Source: Acutalibacter sp. 1XD8-36 (lineage in GTDB: Bacteria > Bacillota > Clostridia > Oscillospirales > Acutalibacteraceae). Taken from it: 64,000 nt of DNA. This document shows, in pieces, positions 33,481 through 42,351 of this stretch (the stretch's first letter is position 1; every line of letters starts with the position of its first letter). Under the pieces are notes generated by a model that saw only the letters and a list, made by a program, of their open reading frames with translations, was not told where the DNA came from and did not search any database. The position numbers and the translations under genes were made by a program. The stretch is taken from positions 1-64,000 of the forward strand of contig NZ_QZDU01000007.1 of assembly GCF_009917525.1 (NCBI RefSeq), in the 5' to 3' direction.

Positions 33481-35151
33481 TTAGCGGGCCAGGTAGCGGT
33501 CATAAGCGCCCTGAGTAATCTCGATAGCGCGCTGTACGCCGTGCTGCTCCAGCTCGGCAATGTAGGAATCCCAGTTCTCCTCGATGTCCAGAGCGCCGCT
33601 GATGAACTTAGCGGTGTTCTCCTTAACGCAGGTGCTCATATCGGCATAGAGGGCCGCACGCTCGGTGGACTCCTCCTGGGTCAGGGAGATGGTGGGCACA
33701 CGCCAGTCATCCTTGGCGTTGGTGGTCCAGACGGTGTAGCAGGTCTGGTCCTTCTCGGGCACGCCGCCCAGCTCACGGGTCCAGTCAGACCAGTTGGCAA
33801 CGCCGGCGGAGGGGCAGAGGTAGCTGTCCATGGTCTGGGCCAGGTTCCAGCCGTTCTCGTTGTTGGTAATCTTCTCGGTGTAAACAGGCTTGTCGCCCTC
33901 GAAGGTGAAGGTGTCGCCCTCAACGCCGTAGTTGGCAAGCAGGGCGCCCTCCTCGGTGAACAGGTAGTCCAGCCACTTCATGGCGACTTCCCAGTTCTCG
34001 CAGTCTGCAGAGATGGCGGTGTTGCCGGAGGTGTAGGAGTCCCTGAGGCGGATATGCAGCTCGTCGCCGGCATTCTTAACAGGAGGGTTGATGGGAGCCC
34101 AGTTCATGTTCTTGTCCTCAGAGGAGCTCTCATACAGGGAGGGCATGGTGTACACGGCGGGGATAGCACCGGTCTTGCCGGTGACAACGGTAGCCATGTC
34201 GGCAGTACGCTCGTCGGTGGACATGAAGTCGGGGTCGATAAGGCCCTCCTCATACCACTGGCGCATGGTGGTGACGTACTCCTTCCAGGCGTCGTTATAG
34301 GGGCCGTAGGTGACCTTGCCCTCGGCGTTCAGCTGCCAGCCGTTGAGCACGCCAAGGCCTGCGGACATCATGCCGAACTCGCCGTCGCTGCCGGAGAAGT
34401 TCAGAATCAGGGGGGCGGTGGCGCCCTTCTCGTCCTTGAAGGCCTTCAGAACGTCGTGCCACTGCTCATAGGTCTCGGGAGTCTCCAGGCCCAGGTCGTC
34501 CAGCCAGTCCTGACGAATCCACAGGCCCAGCCAGGGGCCCTGCTTTGTCTGGCGCAGCTCGTAAACAGCGCCCAGGCGGCCGGAGTCGGTGGTGGAGAGC
34601 AGCTCATAGTTCTTGTCGGACTTGCGAATTTTCTGATAGTTGGGCATGTACTCGTCAACCTTATCGGTGAGGTCCATGAAGTAGCCGTCGTCGATAGCGG
34701 CGTCAACGCCCTCGGCGTAGTAGGAAGCGCCGTAGCAGATAAGGTCGGGCAGGGTGCCGGAGGCTATCATCAGGTTGAAGTTGGTCTGATAGTCGGCGGA
34801 TGAGACCATCTCGAAGTTCAGGTGAACACCGGTGCGGCGCTCCATCTCCTGATAGAACTCGTTGTCGTTGTAGTCGGTGGTGACGATGGCGGCGTTGGTG
34901 CTGGCAGACACGAAGTAGCTCAGCTCAACGGGCTCGTCAACGATGGGCAGCTTGAACTCCCCAGTGGCGGTCTCGCCCTCAGTGGCTTCGGAGCTCTCCT
35001 CGCCGGAGCTCTCGGAATTCTCAGAGCTCTCGGTGCTGCCGGAGCTCTCGGAGCTGCTGGTGCTAGAGCCGGAATTGCCCCCGCAGGCTGCCAGAGACAG
35101 CACCAGTGCAAGGCACATCAGCAGTGCAATGGCTTTCTTTAAGCTTTTCAT
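33481..35151 (-). CDS. Extracellular solute-binding lipoprotein (LplA-like)
   Basis: The 556-residue protein has a signal peptide with lipobox LAAC, then a Ser/Glu-rich flexible linker (residues ~25-65), then a family 1 solute-binding fold with PVELSYFVSAST, GVHLNFEMVSSADYQ and FNLMIASGTLPDLICYG. The size and companion permeases match the LplA/YtcQ group that binds complex oligosaccharides. The sugar is unknown. It is the last gene of the operon, 92 bases after the second permease, and its terminator is clear. Higher expression than the permeases would be typical, but no separate promoter was confirmed. Confidence 0.9.
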   Translation of the reverse strand: MKSLKKAIALLMCLALVLSLAACGGNSGSSTSSSESSGSTESSENSESSGEESSEATEGETATGEFKLPIVDEPVELSYFVSASTNAAIVTTDYNDNEFYQEMERRTGVHLNFEMVSSADYQTNFNLMIASGTLPDLICYGASYYAEGVDAAIDDGYFMDLTDKVDEYMPNYQKIRKSDKNYELLSTTDSGRLGAVYELRQTKQGPWLGLWIRQDWLDDLGLETPETYEQWHDVLKAFKDEKGATAPLILNFSGSDGEFGMMSAGLGVLNGWQLNAEGKVTYGPYNDAWKEYVTTMRQWYEEGLIDPDFMSTDERTADMATVVTGKTGAIPAVYTMPSLYESSSEDKNMNWAPINPPVKNAGDELHIRLRDSYTSGNTAISADCENWEVAMKWLDYLFTEEGALLANYGVEGDTFTFEGDKPVYTEKITNNENGWNLAQTMDSYLCPSAGVANWSDWTRELGGVPEKDQTCYTVWTTNAKDDWRVPTISLTQEESTERAALYADMSTCVKENTAKFISGALDIEENWDSYIAELEQHGVQRAIEITQGAYDRYLAR

Positions 35152-35243
35152 TTTGGTTTCCTCCTAACAGATTTTTGTGGATTTCTCTATGCAAAAGCAC
35201 CTGTTACATTTAAGCTTCAGGCGCTGTATGCAACTTTTGAAGC

Positions 35244-36152
35244 TTACCCCTTGATGGCGCCAATCATAACGCCAGACTCGAAGTACTTCTGTACAAAGGG
35301 GTAGAAAATGAACATGGGGACGGTGGAGACAATTATCGTGCAGTATTTCACCAGCTGCTTATAGAGTATGGCATCGGCGGAATCGCCTGAGCCCAGCACG
35401 CTTATGTCCACGTTAGTATTGCTGTTGCTGGTGGTGACAAGTATCTCCTTGAGCACCAGCTGCAGGGGGAACTTATCCTTGCTGCGCAGGTAAATCATGG
35501 CGCTGAACCAGGAGTTCCAGTTGCCTATAATATAGTATAGTATAACAGTCGCGAGAGTGGCCTTAATAAGCGGCAGCATTATCTGGAAGAGTATAGTGAA
35601 CCTTCCGGCGCCGTCCAGCATTGCGGACTCCTCCAGGCTCTCGGGCACGTTCTGCATGGCGGTGCGCACAAGTATCAGATAGAAGGCGCTCATGCAGTGG
35701 GGGAGTATAAGAGCCCAGCGGCTGTCGAACATGTGCAGGTCCTGAGTCACCAGGATGTAAAGGGGCACGATACCGCCGGAAAACAGCATTGTGAAGGATA
35801 TGAGGAACATAATGGGGCTGGCCCAGAGGAAGTCCTTCCTTGAGAGGGCATAGGCCGCCATTACAGTCAGGAACATTCCAAGGGCGGTGGTGCCGAACAC
35901 GTATAAGAGGGTGTTCAGGTAGCCGGTCCATATCCTGTTGTCGTGGAACACCAGCAGGTAGCCGTTGATATTGAAATCCTTTATCCTCCAGATAAGGCCG
36001 GTCTGGTTCATGACCCAGCCCGCGTCGGAGAAGGAGGCGCATATTACGTGCCAGACCGGAAGGATGCAGACGACGATGACCAGGGCGAAGAAGACGACGT
36101 TTACGCCGTTGAATATCTTGCTTCCCACTGACCTGTTTCTTACCATAGCCAT
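35244..36152 (-). CDS. Carbohydrate ABC transporter permease (LplC/MalG-like)
   Basis: The 302-residue permease has six hydrophobic segments and the cytoplasmic EAA loop as ESLEESAMLDGAGRFTILFQI, which contacts the ATPase. LSFTMLFSGGIVPLYILV and the ending FESGVMIGAIKG are typical of the LplC/YtcP family. It pairs with the permease at 36185-37144, 32 bases upstream, and the binding protein at 33481. No ATPase is encoded here; in this family a shared MsmX-type ATPase from elsewhere is normal. Confidence 0.92.
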   Translation of the reverse strand: MAMVRNRSVGSKIFNGVNVVFFALVIVVCILPVWHVICASFSDAGWVMNQTGLIWRIKDFNINGYLLVFHDNRIWTGYLNTLLYVFGTTALGMFLTVMAAYALSRKDFLWASPIMFLISFTMLFSGGIVPLYILVTQDLHMFDSRWALILPHCMSAFYLILVRTAMQNVPESLEESAMLDGAGRFTILFQIMLPLIKATLATVILYYIIGNWNSWFSAMIYLRSKDKFPLQLVLKEILVTTSNSNTNVDISVLGSGDSADAILYKQLVKYCTIIVSTVPMFIFYPFVQKYFESGVMIGAIKG

Positions 36153-36184
36153 TACAGCATATCTCCTTTCATCGAGAGTTCAGT

Positions 36185-37144
36185 TTAGAACAGTCCGGAC
36201 TCCGTGTACTTCTTGCTGAAGGCGTTGGCAAATATCAGCAGGAAGAAGTTCACAACGGAGTTGAACAGGGACACGGCGGTGGAGTAACCGTAGTTTGCCT
36301 CCTGCAGGCCCTTGCGGTACACGAAGCTGGAGAGGATGTCGGCGGTTTCATACACCTGGGGGTTATAGAGCAGTATGGTCTTCTCATAGCCCACAGAGAG
36401 CATCTGGCCTATACGCAGTATGAGCATTATCATAATGGTGTCGATTATGCCCGGGATGGTAACCCGCATAATGCGCTGCAGGCGGTTGGCCCCGTCTATC
36501 TCCGCGGCCTCATAGAGGGTCTGGTCTATGCCCGCAAGGGCTGCGACGTATATGATAGAGTCAAAGCCAAGGTTTTTCCACAGGTCCGACACAACATATA
36601 TGGTCCGCCAGTTGTCCGGGTTGCCCAGCAGGTTGTCGTAGTTGCCGGTGACAGCGCCCACTATAGCTGTAACGGCGCCCTCGGTGGAGCAGAAGTCGAT
36701 TATGATACCGGCCACCACCACCATGGAGATGAAGTAGGGCATATAGGACACGGTCTGGATGGTCTTGCGGTAGCGCTTGCTTCTGAGCTCGTTGAGCAGC
36801 AGAGCGAAGAGTATTGTAAGCGGGAACTCTATGCCAATCTGCAGAAGGCTCAGTATGAGCGTGTTGCGGATGGTCCGCCCGGCGAAGGCGGAGCCGAAGA
36901 AGTCCGCAAAGTTCTTCATGCCCACAAAGGGGGAGTTGAAGAATCCAAGCTTCGGCTTGAAATTCTCAAAAGCCATCAAAAGGCCGCCCATGGGTATGTA
37001 GTGGAAGATAATGTAGAAAGCAACGGCGGGCAGGACCATGATGAACAGGGGCCAGTTCTTGACAAGGTCCTTTTTGATGTTGGACCAAGTGAACTTGCGC
37101 GGCCTGCGCGGTTTTGCTTCCAGCGCTGACGTAGAGCTTCGCAT
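36185..37144 (-). CDS. Carbohydrate ABC transporter permease (LplB/YteP-like)
   Basis: The 319-residue permease has an Arg/Lys-rich N-terminus, then NWPLFIMVLPAVAFYIIFHYIPMGG and six membrane helices, with the EAA loop as TLYEAAEIDGANRLQRIMRVTIPG. The start at 37144 was chosen because gaaagga lies eight bases upstream; the frame is open for 17 more codons. It is the first gene of the transporter operon and has a good promoter about 85 bases upstream. Confidence 0.92.
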   Translation of the reverse strand: MRSSTSALEAKPRRPRKFTWSNIKKDLVKNWPLFIMVLPAVAFYIIFHYIPMGGLLMAFENFKPKLGFFNSPFVGMKNFADFFGSAFAGRTIRNTLILSLLQIGIEFPLTILFALLLNELRSKRYRKTIQTVSYMPYFISMVVVAGIIIDFCSTEGAVTAIVGAVTGNYDNLLGNPDNWRTIYVVSDLWKNLGFDSIIYVAALAGIDQTLYEAAEIDGANRLQRIMRVTIPGIIDTIMIMLILRIGQMLSVGYEKTILLYNPQVYETADILSSFVYRKGLQEANYGYSTAVSLFNSVVNFFLLIFANAFSKKYTESGLF

Positions 37145-37227
37145 AACATCTTTCCTTTCTTGCCTCTTGCCGCCACAGACCCTATGGACTTGCAATACGG
37201 TCGGACGGCTGGGGAATATTTGACTTT

Positions 37228-37256
37228 ATATTAACAAATTGTTTCCAAAGTGTAAA
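37228..37256 (-). promoter_or_regulatory. Promoter of the LplB-LplC-LplA operon
   Basis: On the minus strand TTTACA (37256-37251) and TAATAT (37233-37228) are 17 bases apart. The wider gap 37145-37466 holds this promoter and the AraC terminator, and I saw no gene in it. Confidence 0.65.
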
Positions 37257-37348
37257 GCGCCAGAATTTTATGGGGGACACGGCGCAAATACTGGTACTAA
37301 TTCAGCTATAGTCGCAATTTTTGCCGCCTGCCGGTGCAAAAACAGCAA

Positions 37349-37384
37349 AAAACAGGAACGGCACGCTTCTGCCGCCCCTGTTTT
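37349..37384 (-). terminator. Terminator of the AraC-type regulator gene
   Basis: Arms aaaacaggaacggca (37349-37363) and tgccgcccctgtttt (37370-37384) with two mismatches; on the minus strand a T-rich tract follows. Confidence 0.75.
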
Positions 37385-37466
37385 CCCGGTATCCACAGTG
37401 CTGATATGTTATTACAGCAATCTCAATTTTGCATAATTGCTTTAAGAAAATTTCAAAACCGCGCCT

Positions 37467-39623
37467 TTATGACGCTCCCTTGGCGTACTGCCCGGGGGTA
37501 ATCCCCTCGTACCGCTTGAAGGCCCGGATAAGTGCCCGCGGGTCCGCATAGCCTGTGCGCTCGGCGGTCTCCCGGACGCTGGCCCCCTCTGTGAGCAGCT
37601 TCTTCGCAGCTTCCAGCCGCACGGCGTGCAGCTCGTCTAAAAGCCCGCTGCCTGTGGCGGCCTTGTACTGGTGGCTGAGGGTTGAGAGGTTCATGCCCAG
37701 ATGGTCGGCTATCATGCTGGCATTCAGGGCCTGGTCTTGGTAGTTTGCGCGGATAAACTCCAGAACGCTGCCAGTAAGCTCCCGCTTCAGCTCTGAGAGC
37801 TCAGACTTGGGCTCCCAGGAGATACCGTCAAAGAGCTCCCTTAAGCCAGCCTCCATCTCCCGGGCGGTCTCATACTGCTGGAACCGGTGCATTATGTCCC
37901 CGGCCCGGCTCTCTGTCACGTAAGGCAGGATGACCTCGGCGGTGTCAGCATACCGCCGCCGGATACGCTCCACCGGCAGGGACATATTGGAGAGGTCCCC
38001 GGAGATTATCTTCTCAAGGCAGCCCTCGGCCCGCTGTCTTTTGCCTGCGCCAAGATATTCTGTAAGGGCCTTCTGATGTGATAGGAAATCACGGTAGGAC
38101 TCGGCGCCGTCGCTTTCGGGCAGGCCTCCCGCAGGACAGACCCCGCGCCCGCGCTCCACCCGCCAGAAGCTGTCGTGATAGAGGGTCCTATATATTGTGG
38201 CCCAGGCCCTTGGCGCCTCCTCAAGGCGGGTATAGGTGTCGCTCATATAGCAGACAAGGGGCATGGACATGGACTGCTCCGCGGCAAAATGTATCTCAGC
38301 TGTCTCCTCATAGCTCAGCGCCCGCTGTATGAGCACCGCCGCACAGCGCTGGAACTGCAGGCTGACGCCGCCGCTTTTGTCCAGAAGGATATCGTCAAGG
38401 TGCTCCCTAAGATTCATAAGCACGGAAAAGCTGTTGTCCCTATGCCTTGCCGGGGCGAAGGCCAGGAGCTGATAGGGCTGGCCCTCCTCGATGTACTGTG
38501 AGAGTATGGAGGGGCTCTCGGTTATCCCCAGCAGATACTGGGCCAGGGCCGCGCTGAGTATCTGCTGCTCAGAGCTCATTACCTGGCTCGCAAGGTCTTC
38601 CTTTTCCTGGGCGAAGCTCACCAGCGCAGAGCCGAGCTCCGAGATGGACCGGCACTCAATCTCCGGGCTCCCAGTGCCAACATAGGGGAGGATACTCTTT
38701 ATGGGGTGGTAGGTGCGCCTGCTCCAGAAGACGGCAAAGAAGACGCTGATTATAAGTATGACAGCAATCTCTATCAGCAGGTCAATCCAGACTATGCGCA
38801 GCTGCTGGTAGTAGGCGTCCCGGCGGGTGAGAAAGCCGTAGCGCACCCGGCTGAACCCGGAAGGGTACTGGGAGTACACATACCGCTGGCCCTCAAGGTC
38901 CACCTCCCCGGACTCGGAGCCATTCTGGGCCAGAAGCTCACACAGGGCCCCGGCCCGCTCCCCGCCGCATATGAGGCGGTAGCTGTCGTCGGTGACAAAG
39001 GCCTCGAAGTCCCCCGAGCTCCAGGGGGAGAAGCTGCGGTCGAGCTGTATAATTATTCCAACGCAGGAGATGAACTCCTGTGTGCTGGAGTCATACTGGC
39101 TGCGCAGGACCATTACCCAGCCGCCGTTTGTCTCCTTATACACTGTGGCGATATGCTCGGAACTGCTGCCGCTGTCCAGAAGGGAGTAGAAGCTCCCGTT
39201 GTCCAGCTGCAAATCCCAGGGCAGCAGGCCGGCGGCCTCAGGATGGTAGGTGCGCCGGTCGGTTACCAGGAAGCCGCTTTTGGCAAAATAGCAGAAGCCC
39301 CTGTAAAAGGACGCATTTTGTCCTATAGCCCGGGAGAGGGATTCGCTCAAATCACATAGGGCAAAGAGTTCCTCGGCGCTAAGCTCACTTTTCTCTGACA
39401 GGTAGGAGGCCACGGTGTCTTCTGAAAATATGGATACAAGGTTTGCCGCGTGGCCCAGGGTGCGGTCGCACTCCTGACGGACAAGCTGCATGGAGCTCTC
39501 CTGGTCCGACATGATAGAGTCCTGGACCCGGCGCTCCAGCCTGACGATGGTGAAGAAGGAGAGCAGCAGAGGCAGGAGGCAGACGGATAAATATGAGGCG
39601 AGAAACCGTTTATACACATTCAT
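37467..39623 (-). CDS. Membrane-bound AraC-family regulator of the sugar transporter
   Basis: The protein of about 718 residues has a TM helix near the N-terminus (YLSVCLLPLLLSFFTIV), an outside domain to about residue 260, a second TM (IDLLIEIAVILIISVFFAVFW), and a C-terminal AraC DNA-binding domain with ASMIADHLGMNLSTLSHQYK and VRETAERTGYADPRALIRAFKRYEGITPGQY. Such one-component sensors control the neighbouring LplABC-type transporter genes in Paenibacillus and clostridia. It lies directly upstream of that operon in the same direction. Start choice is uncertain: ATG 39623 gives a natural N-terminus, while GTG 39638 overlaps its own purine-rich site. Confidence 0.87.
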   Translation of the reverse strand: MNVYKRFLASYLSVCLLPLLLSFFTIVRLERRVQDSIMSDQESSMQLVRQECDRTLGHAANLVSIFSEDTVASYLSEKSELSAEELFALCDLSESLSRAIGQNASFYRGFCYFAKSGFLVTDRRTYHPEAAGLLPWDLQLDNGSFYSLLDSGSSSEHIATVYKETNGGWVMVLRSQYDSSTQEFISCVGIIIQLDRSFSPWSSGDFEAFVTDDSYRLICGGERAGALCELLAQNGSESGEVDLEGQRYVYSQYPSGFSRVRYGFLTRRDAYYQQLRIVWIDLLIEIAVILIISVFFAVFWSRRTYHPIKSILPYVGTGSPEIECRSISELGSALVSFAQEKEDLASQVMSSEQQILSAALAQYLLGITESPSILSQYIEEGQPYQLLAFAPARHRDNSFSVLMNLREHLDDILLDKSGGVSLQFQRCAAVLIQRALSYEETAEIHFAAEQSMSMPLVCYMSDTYTRLEEAPRAWATIYRTLYHDSFWRVERGRGVCPAGGLPESDGAESYRDFLSHQKALTEYLGAGKRQRAEGCLEKIISGDLSNMSLPVERIRRRYADTAEVILPYVTESRAGDIMHRFQQYETAREMEAGLRELFDGISWEPKSELSELKRELTGSVLEFIRANYQDQALNASMIADHLGMNLSTLSHQYKAATGSGLLDELHAVRLEAAKKLLTEGASVRETAERTGYADPRALIRAFKRYEGITPGQYAKGAS

Positions 39624-39740
39624 GCTTTCCGTATTCACCCCTTTTGCGGATTTTAGAGCAATATATATAACTATACAGGAAAATTGTCAGAATTGCAAGA
39701 AGTTTCACCAGCGGAAATAAAAATTTGCAATTTATTTTCA

Positions 39741-39774
39741 GGGGCTTGACACCGTAAGCCCCCCGTGATACAAT
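39741..39774 (+). promoter_or_regulatory. Promoter with overlapping inverted repeat, before the leader peptide
   Basis: TTGACA (39746-39751) and TACAAT (39769-39774) have a 17-base spacer, a near-consensus promoter. The inverted repeat ggggctt (39741-39747) / aagcccc (39756-39762) covers the -35 box and could be an operator; it could also be chance. Confidence 0.72.
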
Positions 39775-39824
39775 TTCCTGGAGCTGGGATTGGCTCAAAA
39801 TAATGCTGAAAGGAACGGTATGAT

Positions 39825-39881
39825 ATGAAAGCCATTACTGTTAAAACCATGAGAAATCTCGGGAGGGTTTTAGGTATCTAA
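39825..39881 (+). CDS. Leader peptide of 18 residues
   Basis: An 18-codon frame encodes MKAITVKTMRNLGRVLGI and stops at TAA 39879-39881. It has a good ribosome site (aaagga, about eight bases before ATG) and lies about 45 bases after the -10 box and 35 bases before the ABC exporter start. Its codons 13-14 (GGGAGG) form one arm of a hairpin with CCTCCC located behind its stop. The position and structure suggest a regulatory leader like bmrB, which precedes the bmrCD exporter genes of Bacillus subtilis. The peptide is basic and shows no known stalling motif that I recognise. Confidence 0.65.
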   Translation: MKAITVKTMRNLGRVLGI

Positions 39882-39907
39882 GGCTTCCTCCCGCATATTT
39901 TAGGAGG
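39860..39907 (+). promoter_or_regulatory. Possible attenuator with competing hairpins
   Basis: cgggagg (39860-39866, inside the leader gene) can pair with cctcccg (39887-39893), with an inner ttag/ctaa pair. The same cctcc (39887-39891) can instead pair with ggagg (39903-39907) of the exporter ribosome site. The two pairings exclude each other. The T-run behind the first hairpin is poor, so translational control seems more likely than termination. Confidence 0.5.
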
Positions 39908-39916
39908 AAATCTGTT

Positions 39917-41644
39917 TTGTTTAGAAAAAATTTCAAGCTGCTGTCAGCTTTCTACAAGCCCTACCGCGGCCTCTTTGCCGCCGACCTTATCTGCGCCATG
40001 CTGGTGTCTGGAATCGCCCTGATAGTGCCCCTTGGGGTACGGTACATAGCCGACACCCTGCTTAACAAAGGGGAGTACCAGCTCGTGCTCCGGGCGGGGC
40101 TTCTCCTGCTGGGGCTGGTGATAGTGCAGGCCCTCTGCACCTATTTCTACGACTACCAGGGCCACTACCTTGGGGCGAAGATAGAGCGGGATATGCGCTC
40201 AAAGCTATTCAGCCATTGCCAGAGGCTGTCCTTCTCCTATTACGACAGCCACACCGTCGGGGACCTGATGTCGCGAATCACCAACGACACTCTGTCCCTG
40301 GCTGAGTTCTTCCACCACGTGCCGGAGGACCTGCTGATAAACTCAGTGAAGCTGGTGGGCGCGGCTGCAATACTCATGTCCGTGCACTGGCAGACCACCT
40401 GCATAATTCTGGCTTTCCTGCCCTTTATGCTCATGTACACCCTGTATTTTAACCGCAGGATGGGCAGGGCCATGGAGGGCGCCCGGCAGAGCATGGGACA
40501 GATAAACGCCCAGGCCGAGGACTCCCTCTCGGGCATCCGGGTGGTACAGTCCTTCTGCGGGGAGGCCATGGAGGAGGAGAAATTCTCCAGGCTGAACAGC
40601 CGGTTCCTGGAGGACCGCCGGGTGGGTTACCAGAGCGAGAGCAGGCTCTACACCGGCATGGACGCTTTTGCGGCTATAATACCCATCGCGGTGGTGGTGT
40701 TCGGAGGACTTGCAATTCTTCAGGGCGGGATGGACGTCTCGGACCTGCTGCTCTTTCTATTATATATAGGCTACTTCACAGGGCCTGTCCAGAGCCTTGT
40801 GAACACCAGCCGCCTGCTGCAGGAGGGCCGCACCAGCTTCAGGCGCTATAGGGAGCTGATGGACACACAGCCCGGCGTAACCGAAAAGCCGGGCGCCGGG
40901 GCCCCGGAGAGCGTGCGCGGGGATATAGAGTTCCGCAACGTGAGCTTCCGCTACGGCGAGGGGGATGAGGTCTTCCAGGGCCTGGACCTCAAGGTCAAGG
41001 CCGGGGAGTACGTGGCCCTGGTAGGCGCGTCGGGAGTGGGGAAGACCACTCTATGCGCCCTGCTGCCGAGGTTTTACGAGTCCGGGGAGGGCACGGTGCT
41101 TCTGGACGGCAGGGATGTGCGGGACATATCCCTCTCTGCCCTGCGCAGGAGCATAGGAGTGGTACAGCAGGACGTGTACCTTTTCACCGGCACCGTCGCT
41201 GAGAATATCGCATACGGCAGGCCCGGGGCCAGCCGGGAGGACATAGTAAATGCCGCGAAGCTTGCCGGGGCAGATGAATTCATAAGAGAGCTCCCCGGGG
41301 GATACGACGCGGACATCGGCCCCCACGGGGTACGGCTCTCCGGCGGACAGCAGCAGAGGCTGTCCATAGCCCGGGTCTTTCTGAAGGACCCGCCGGTGCT
41401 CATACTGGACGAGGCCACCAGCGCCCTGGATAACCTCAGCGAGAAGCTTATCCAGCACAACCTGGAGGGCATGGCAGGGCGGCGCACCACTCTGGTCATA
41501 GCCCATAGGCTGTCGACCGTGCGCAACGCCGGCCGGATAGTGGTGCTCGACGAGAACGGCGTCCGGGAGCAGGGGACCCACGAGGAGCTCATGCAAAGGG
41601 GCGGCGTATACGCGGGGCTCTACAGGGCCTCGGAGCAAATATAA
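39917..41644 (+). CDS. ABC exporter, ATP-binding/permease protein (homodimer type)
   Basis: The 575-residue half-transporter has six membrane helices (to ~300) and an NBD with Walker A GASGVGKTTLC, signature [14 protein letters not shown] and Walker B VLILDEATSALD with the catalytic glutamate, then the switch histidine in IAHRLST. All sites are canonical, so a homodimer is expected. It resembles MsbA/lipid or multidrug exporters. Translation starts at TTG 39917, nine bases after aggagg. It follows an 18-codon leader with alternative hairpins, which suggests induction by a translation inhibitor or similar cue. A terminator follows. Confidence 0.92.
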   Translation: MFRKNFKLLSAFYKPYRGLFAADLICAMLVSGIALIVPLGVRYIADTLLNKGEYQLVLRAGLLLLGLVIVQALCTYFYDYQGHYLGAKIERDMRSKLFSHCQRLSFSYYDSHTVGDLMSRITNDTLSLAEFFHHVPEDLLINSVKLVGAAAILMSVHWQTTCIILAFLPFMLMYTLYFNRRMGRAMEGARQSMGQINAQAEDSLSGIRVVQSFCGEAMEEEKFSRLNSRFLEDRRVGYQSESRLYTGMDAFAAIIPIAVVVFGGLAILQGGMDVSDLLLFLLYIGYFTGPVQSLVNTSRLLQEGRTSFRRYRELMDTQPGVTEKPGAGAPESVRGDIEFRNVSFRYGEGDEVFQGLDLKVKAGEYVALVGASGVGKTTLCALLPRFYESGEGTVLLDGRDVRDISLSALRRSIGVVQQDVYLFTGTVAENIAYGRPGASREDIVNAAKLAGADEFIRELPGGYDADIGPHGVRLSGGQQQRLSIARVFLKDPPVLILDEATSALDNLSEKLIQHNLEGMAGRRTTLVIAHRLSTVRNAGRIVVLDENGVREQGTHEELMQRGGVYAGLYRASEQI

Positions 41645-41657
41645 ATCATTAAGTGGG

Positions 41658-41687
41658 AAGGAGCGGGATAAACACCCGCTCCTTTTG
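41658..41687 (+). terminator. Terminator of the ABC exporter gene
   Basis: Perfect 10-bp stem aaggagcggg/cccgctcctt (41658-41667, 41675-41684), then TTT. Confidence 0.83.
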
Positions 41688-41726
41688 TAGTTAGTGCAAT
41701 TTAAGAAAGAAATTTTGTTTAATCTG

Positions 41727-41756
41727 TTGACAAACACGAATTAGGTGGAGTATAAT
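41727..41756 (+). promoter_or_regulatory. Promoter of the small exported protein gene
   Basis: TTGACA (41727-41732) and TATAAT (41751-41756), both full consensus, with an 18-base spacer. Confidence 0.78.
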
Positions 41757-41796
41757 TTATTAACAATACAATATTTTCAGCAAGGAGGGGTCCAGT

Positions 41797-42285
41797 GTGA
41801 GGCGCAAGTCCTATACTATTTCAATAATTGCCGGCGTAATATTACTTCTCTTTTGCGTAATAGCAGGCATATCGGCCTGGGATAACCGTATTGAAAATCA
41901 ATTCCCCCTCTGGATGGATTTTGACCCTAAGTGGAGGACTGATATAGACCCCGATGTTGAGCTTGTATTTGCAGGAATAGACTTTGACGTGCAGAAGCCG
42001 TCGGGGGAAAAATACGACGATGTGCTTATAGTTATTAAAATCAAATCGGGTGGTGTTGCATCCGGGGCTCCGGAGACTTACTCAGTAGATTATTTCTATG
42101 AAGACCAGTGGCATATGGTATGGGACCAAGGCGCAAAGCTATCCGTAACGGAATATCATGACGGCACGTGGACCTTCCCGGTACCTGCGGGGCTTTTCGC
42201 GAAAGATGGGAAATACCGTATGTTTATTCATGGACTGGGCTACTGTGATATGGACATAATGGGCATTGAATCGGCAAATGGATAG
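41797..42285 (+). CDS. Small exported or membrane-anchored protein of unknown function
   Basis: I do not recognise the 162-residue product. It has a basic start (MRRKSY), one hydrophobic segment (residues ~8-26, SIIAGVILLLFCVIAGISAW) without a lipobox, and an acidic outer part rich in Asp, Tyr and Trp (WMDFDPKWRTDIDPDVELVF, then GTWTFPVPAGLF), which could be a small beta-sandwich. The start is GTG 41797 with aaggagggg six bases upstream. It has a full-consensus promoter and a strong terminator of its own, so it is well expressed as a single gene. It lies between two efflux systems but shares no transcript with them. Confidence 0.7.
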   Translation: MRRKSYTISIIAGVILLLFCVIAGISAWDNRIENQFPLWMDFDPKWRTDIDPDVELVFAGIDFDVQKPSGEKYDDVLIVIKIKSGGVASGAPETYSVDYFYEDQWHMVWDQGAKLSVTEYHDGTWTFPVPAGLFAKDGKYRMFIHGLGYCDMDIMGIESANG

Positions 42286-42307
42286 TTCTGATTATAGCGT
42301 AGTTATG

Positions 42308-42340
42308 AGAAAGCACGTTCCGGCTTGGAACGTGCTTTCT
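42308..42340. terminator. Bidirectional terminator
   Basis: Perfect 14-bp stem agaaagcacgttcc/ggaacgtgctttct with a 5-base loop, between convergent genes. Confidence 0.85.
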
Positions 42341-42351
42341 GCATGATACTA

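Noticed and set aside
33541-34803. 420-codon open frame opposite the solute-binding protein gene
   Set aside because: It is the antisense shadow of a GC-rich lipoprotein gene; the product is a Val/Gly/Leu-rich sequence without domains, while the other strand has a signal peptide, lipobox and family motifs.
39860-39902. Rho-independent terminator before the ABC exporter
   Set aside because: The hairpin is present but followed by catatttta, a poor T-run, so simple termination is less likely than translational control.
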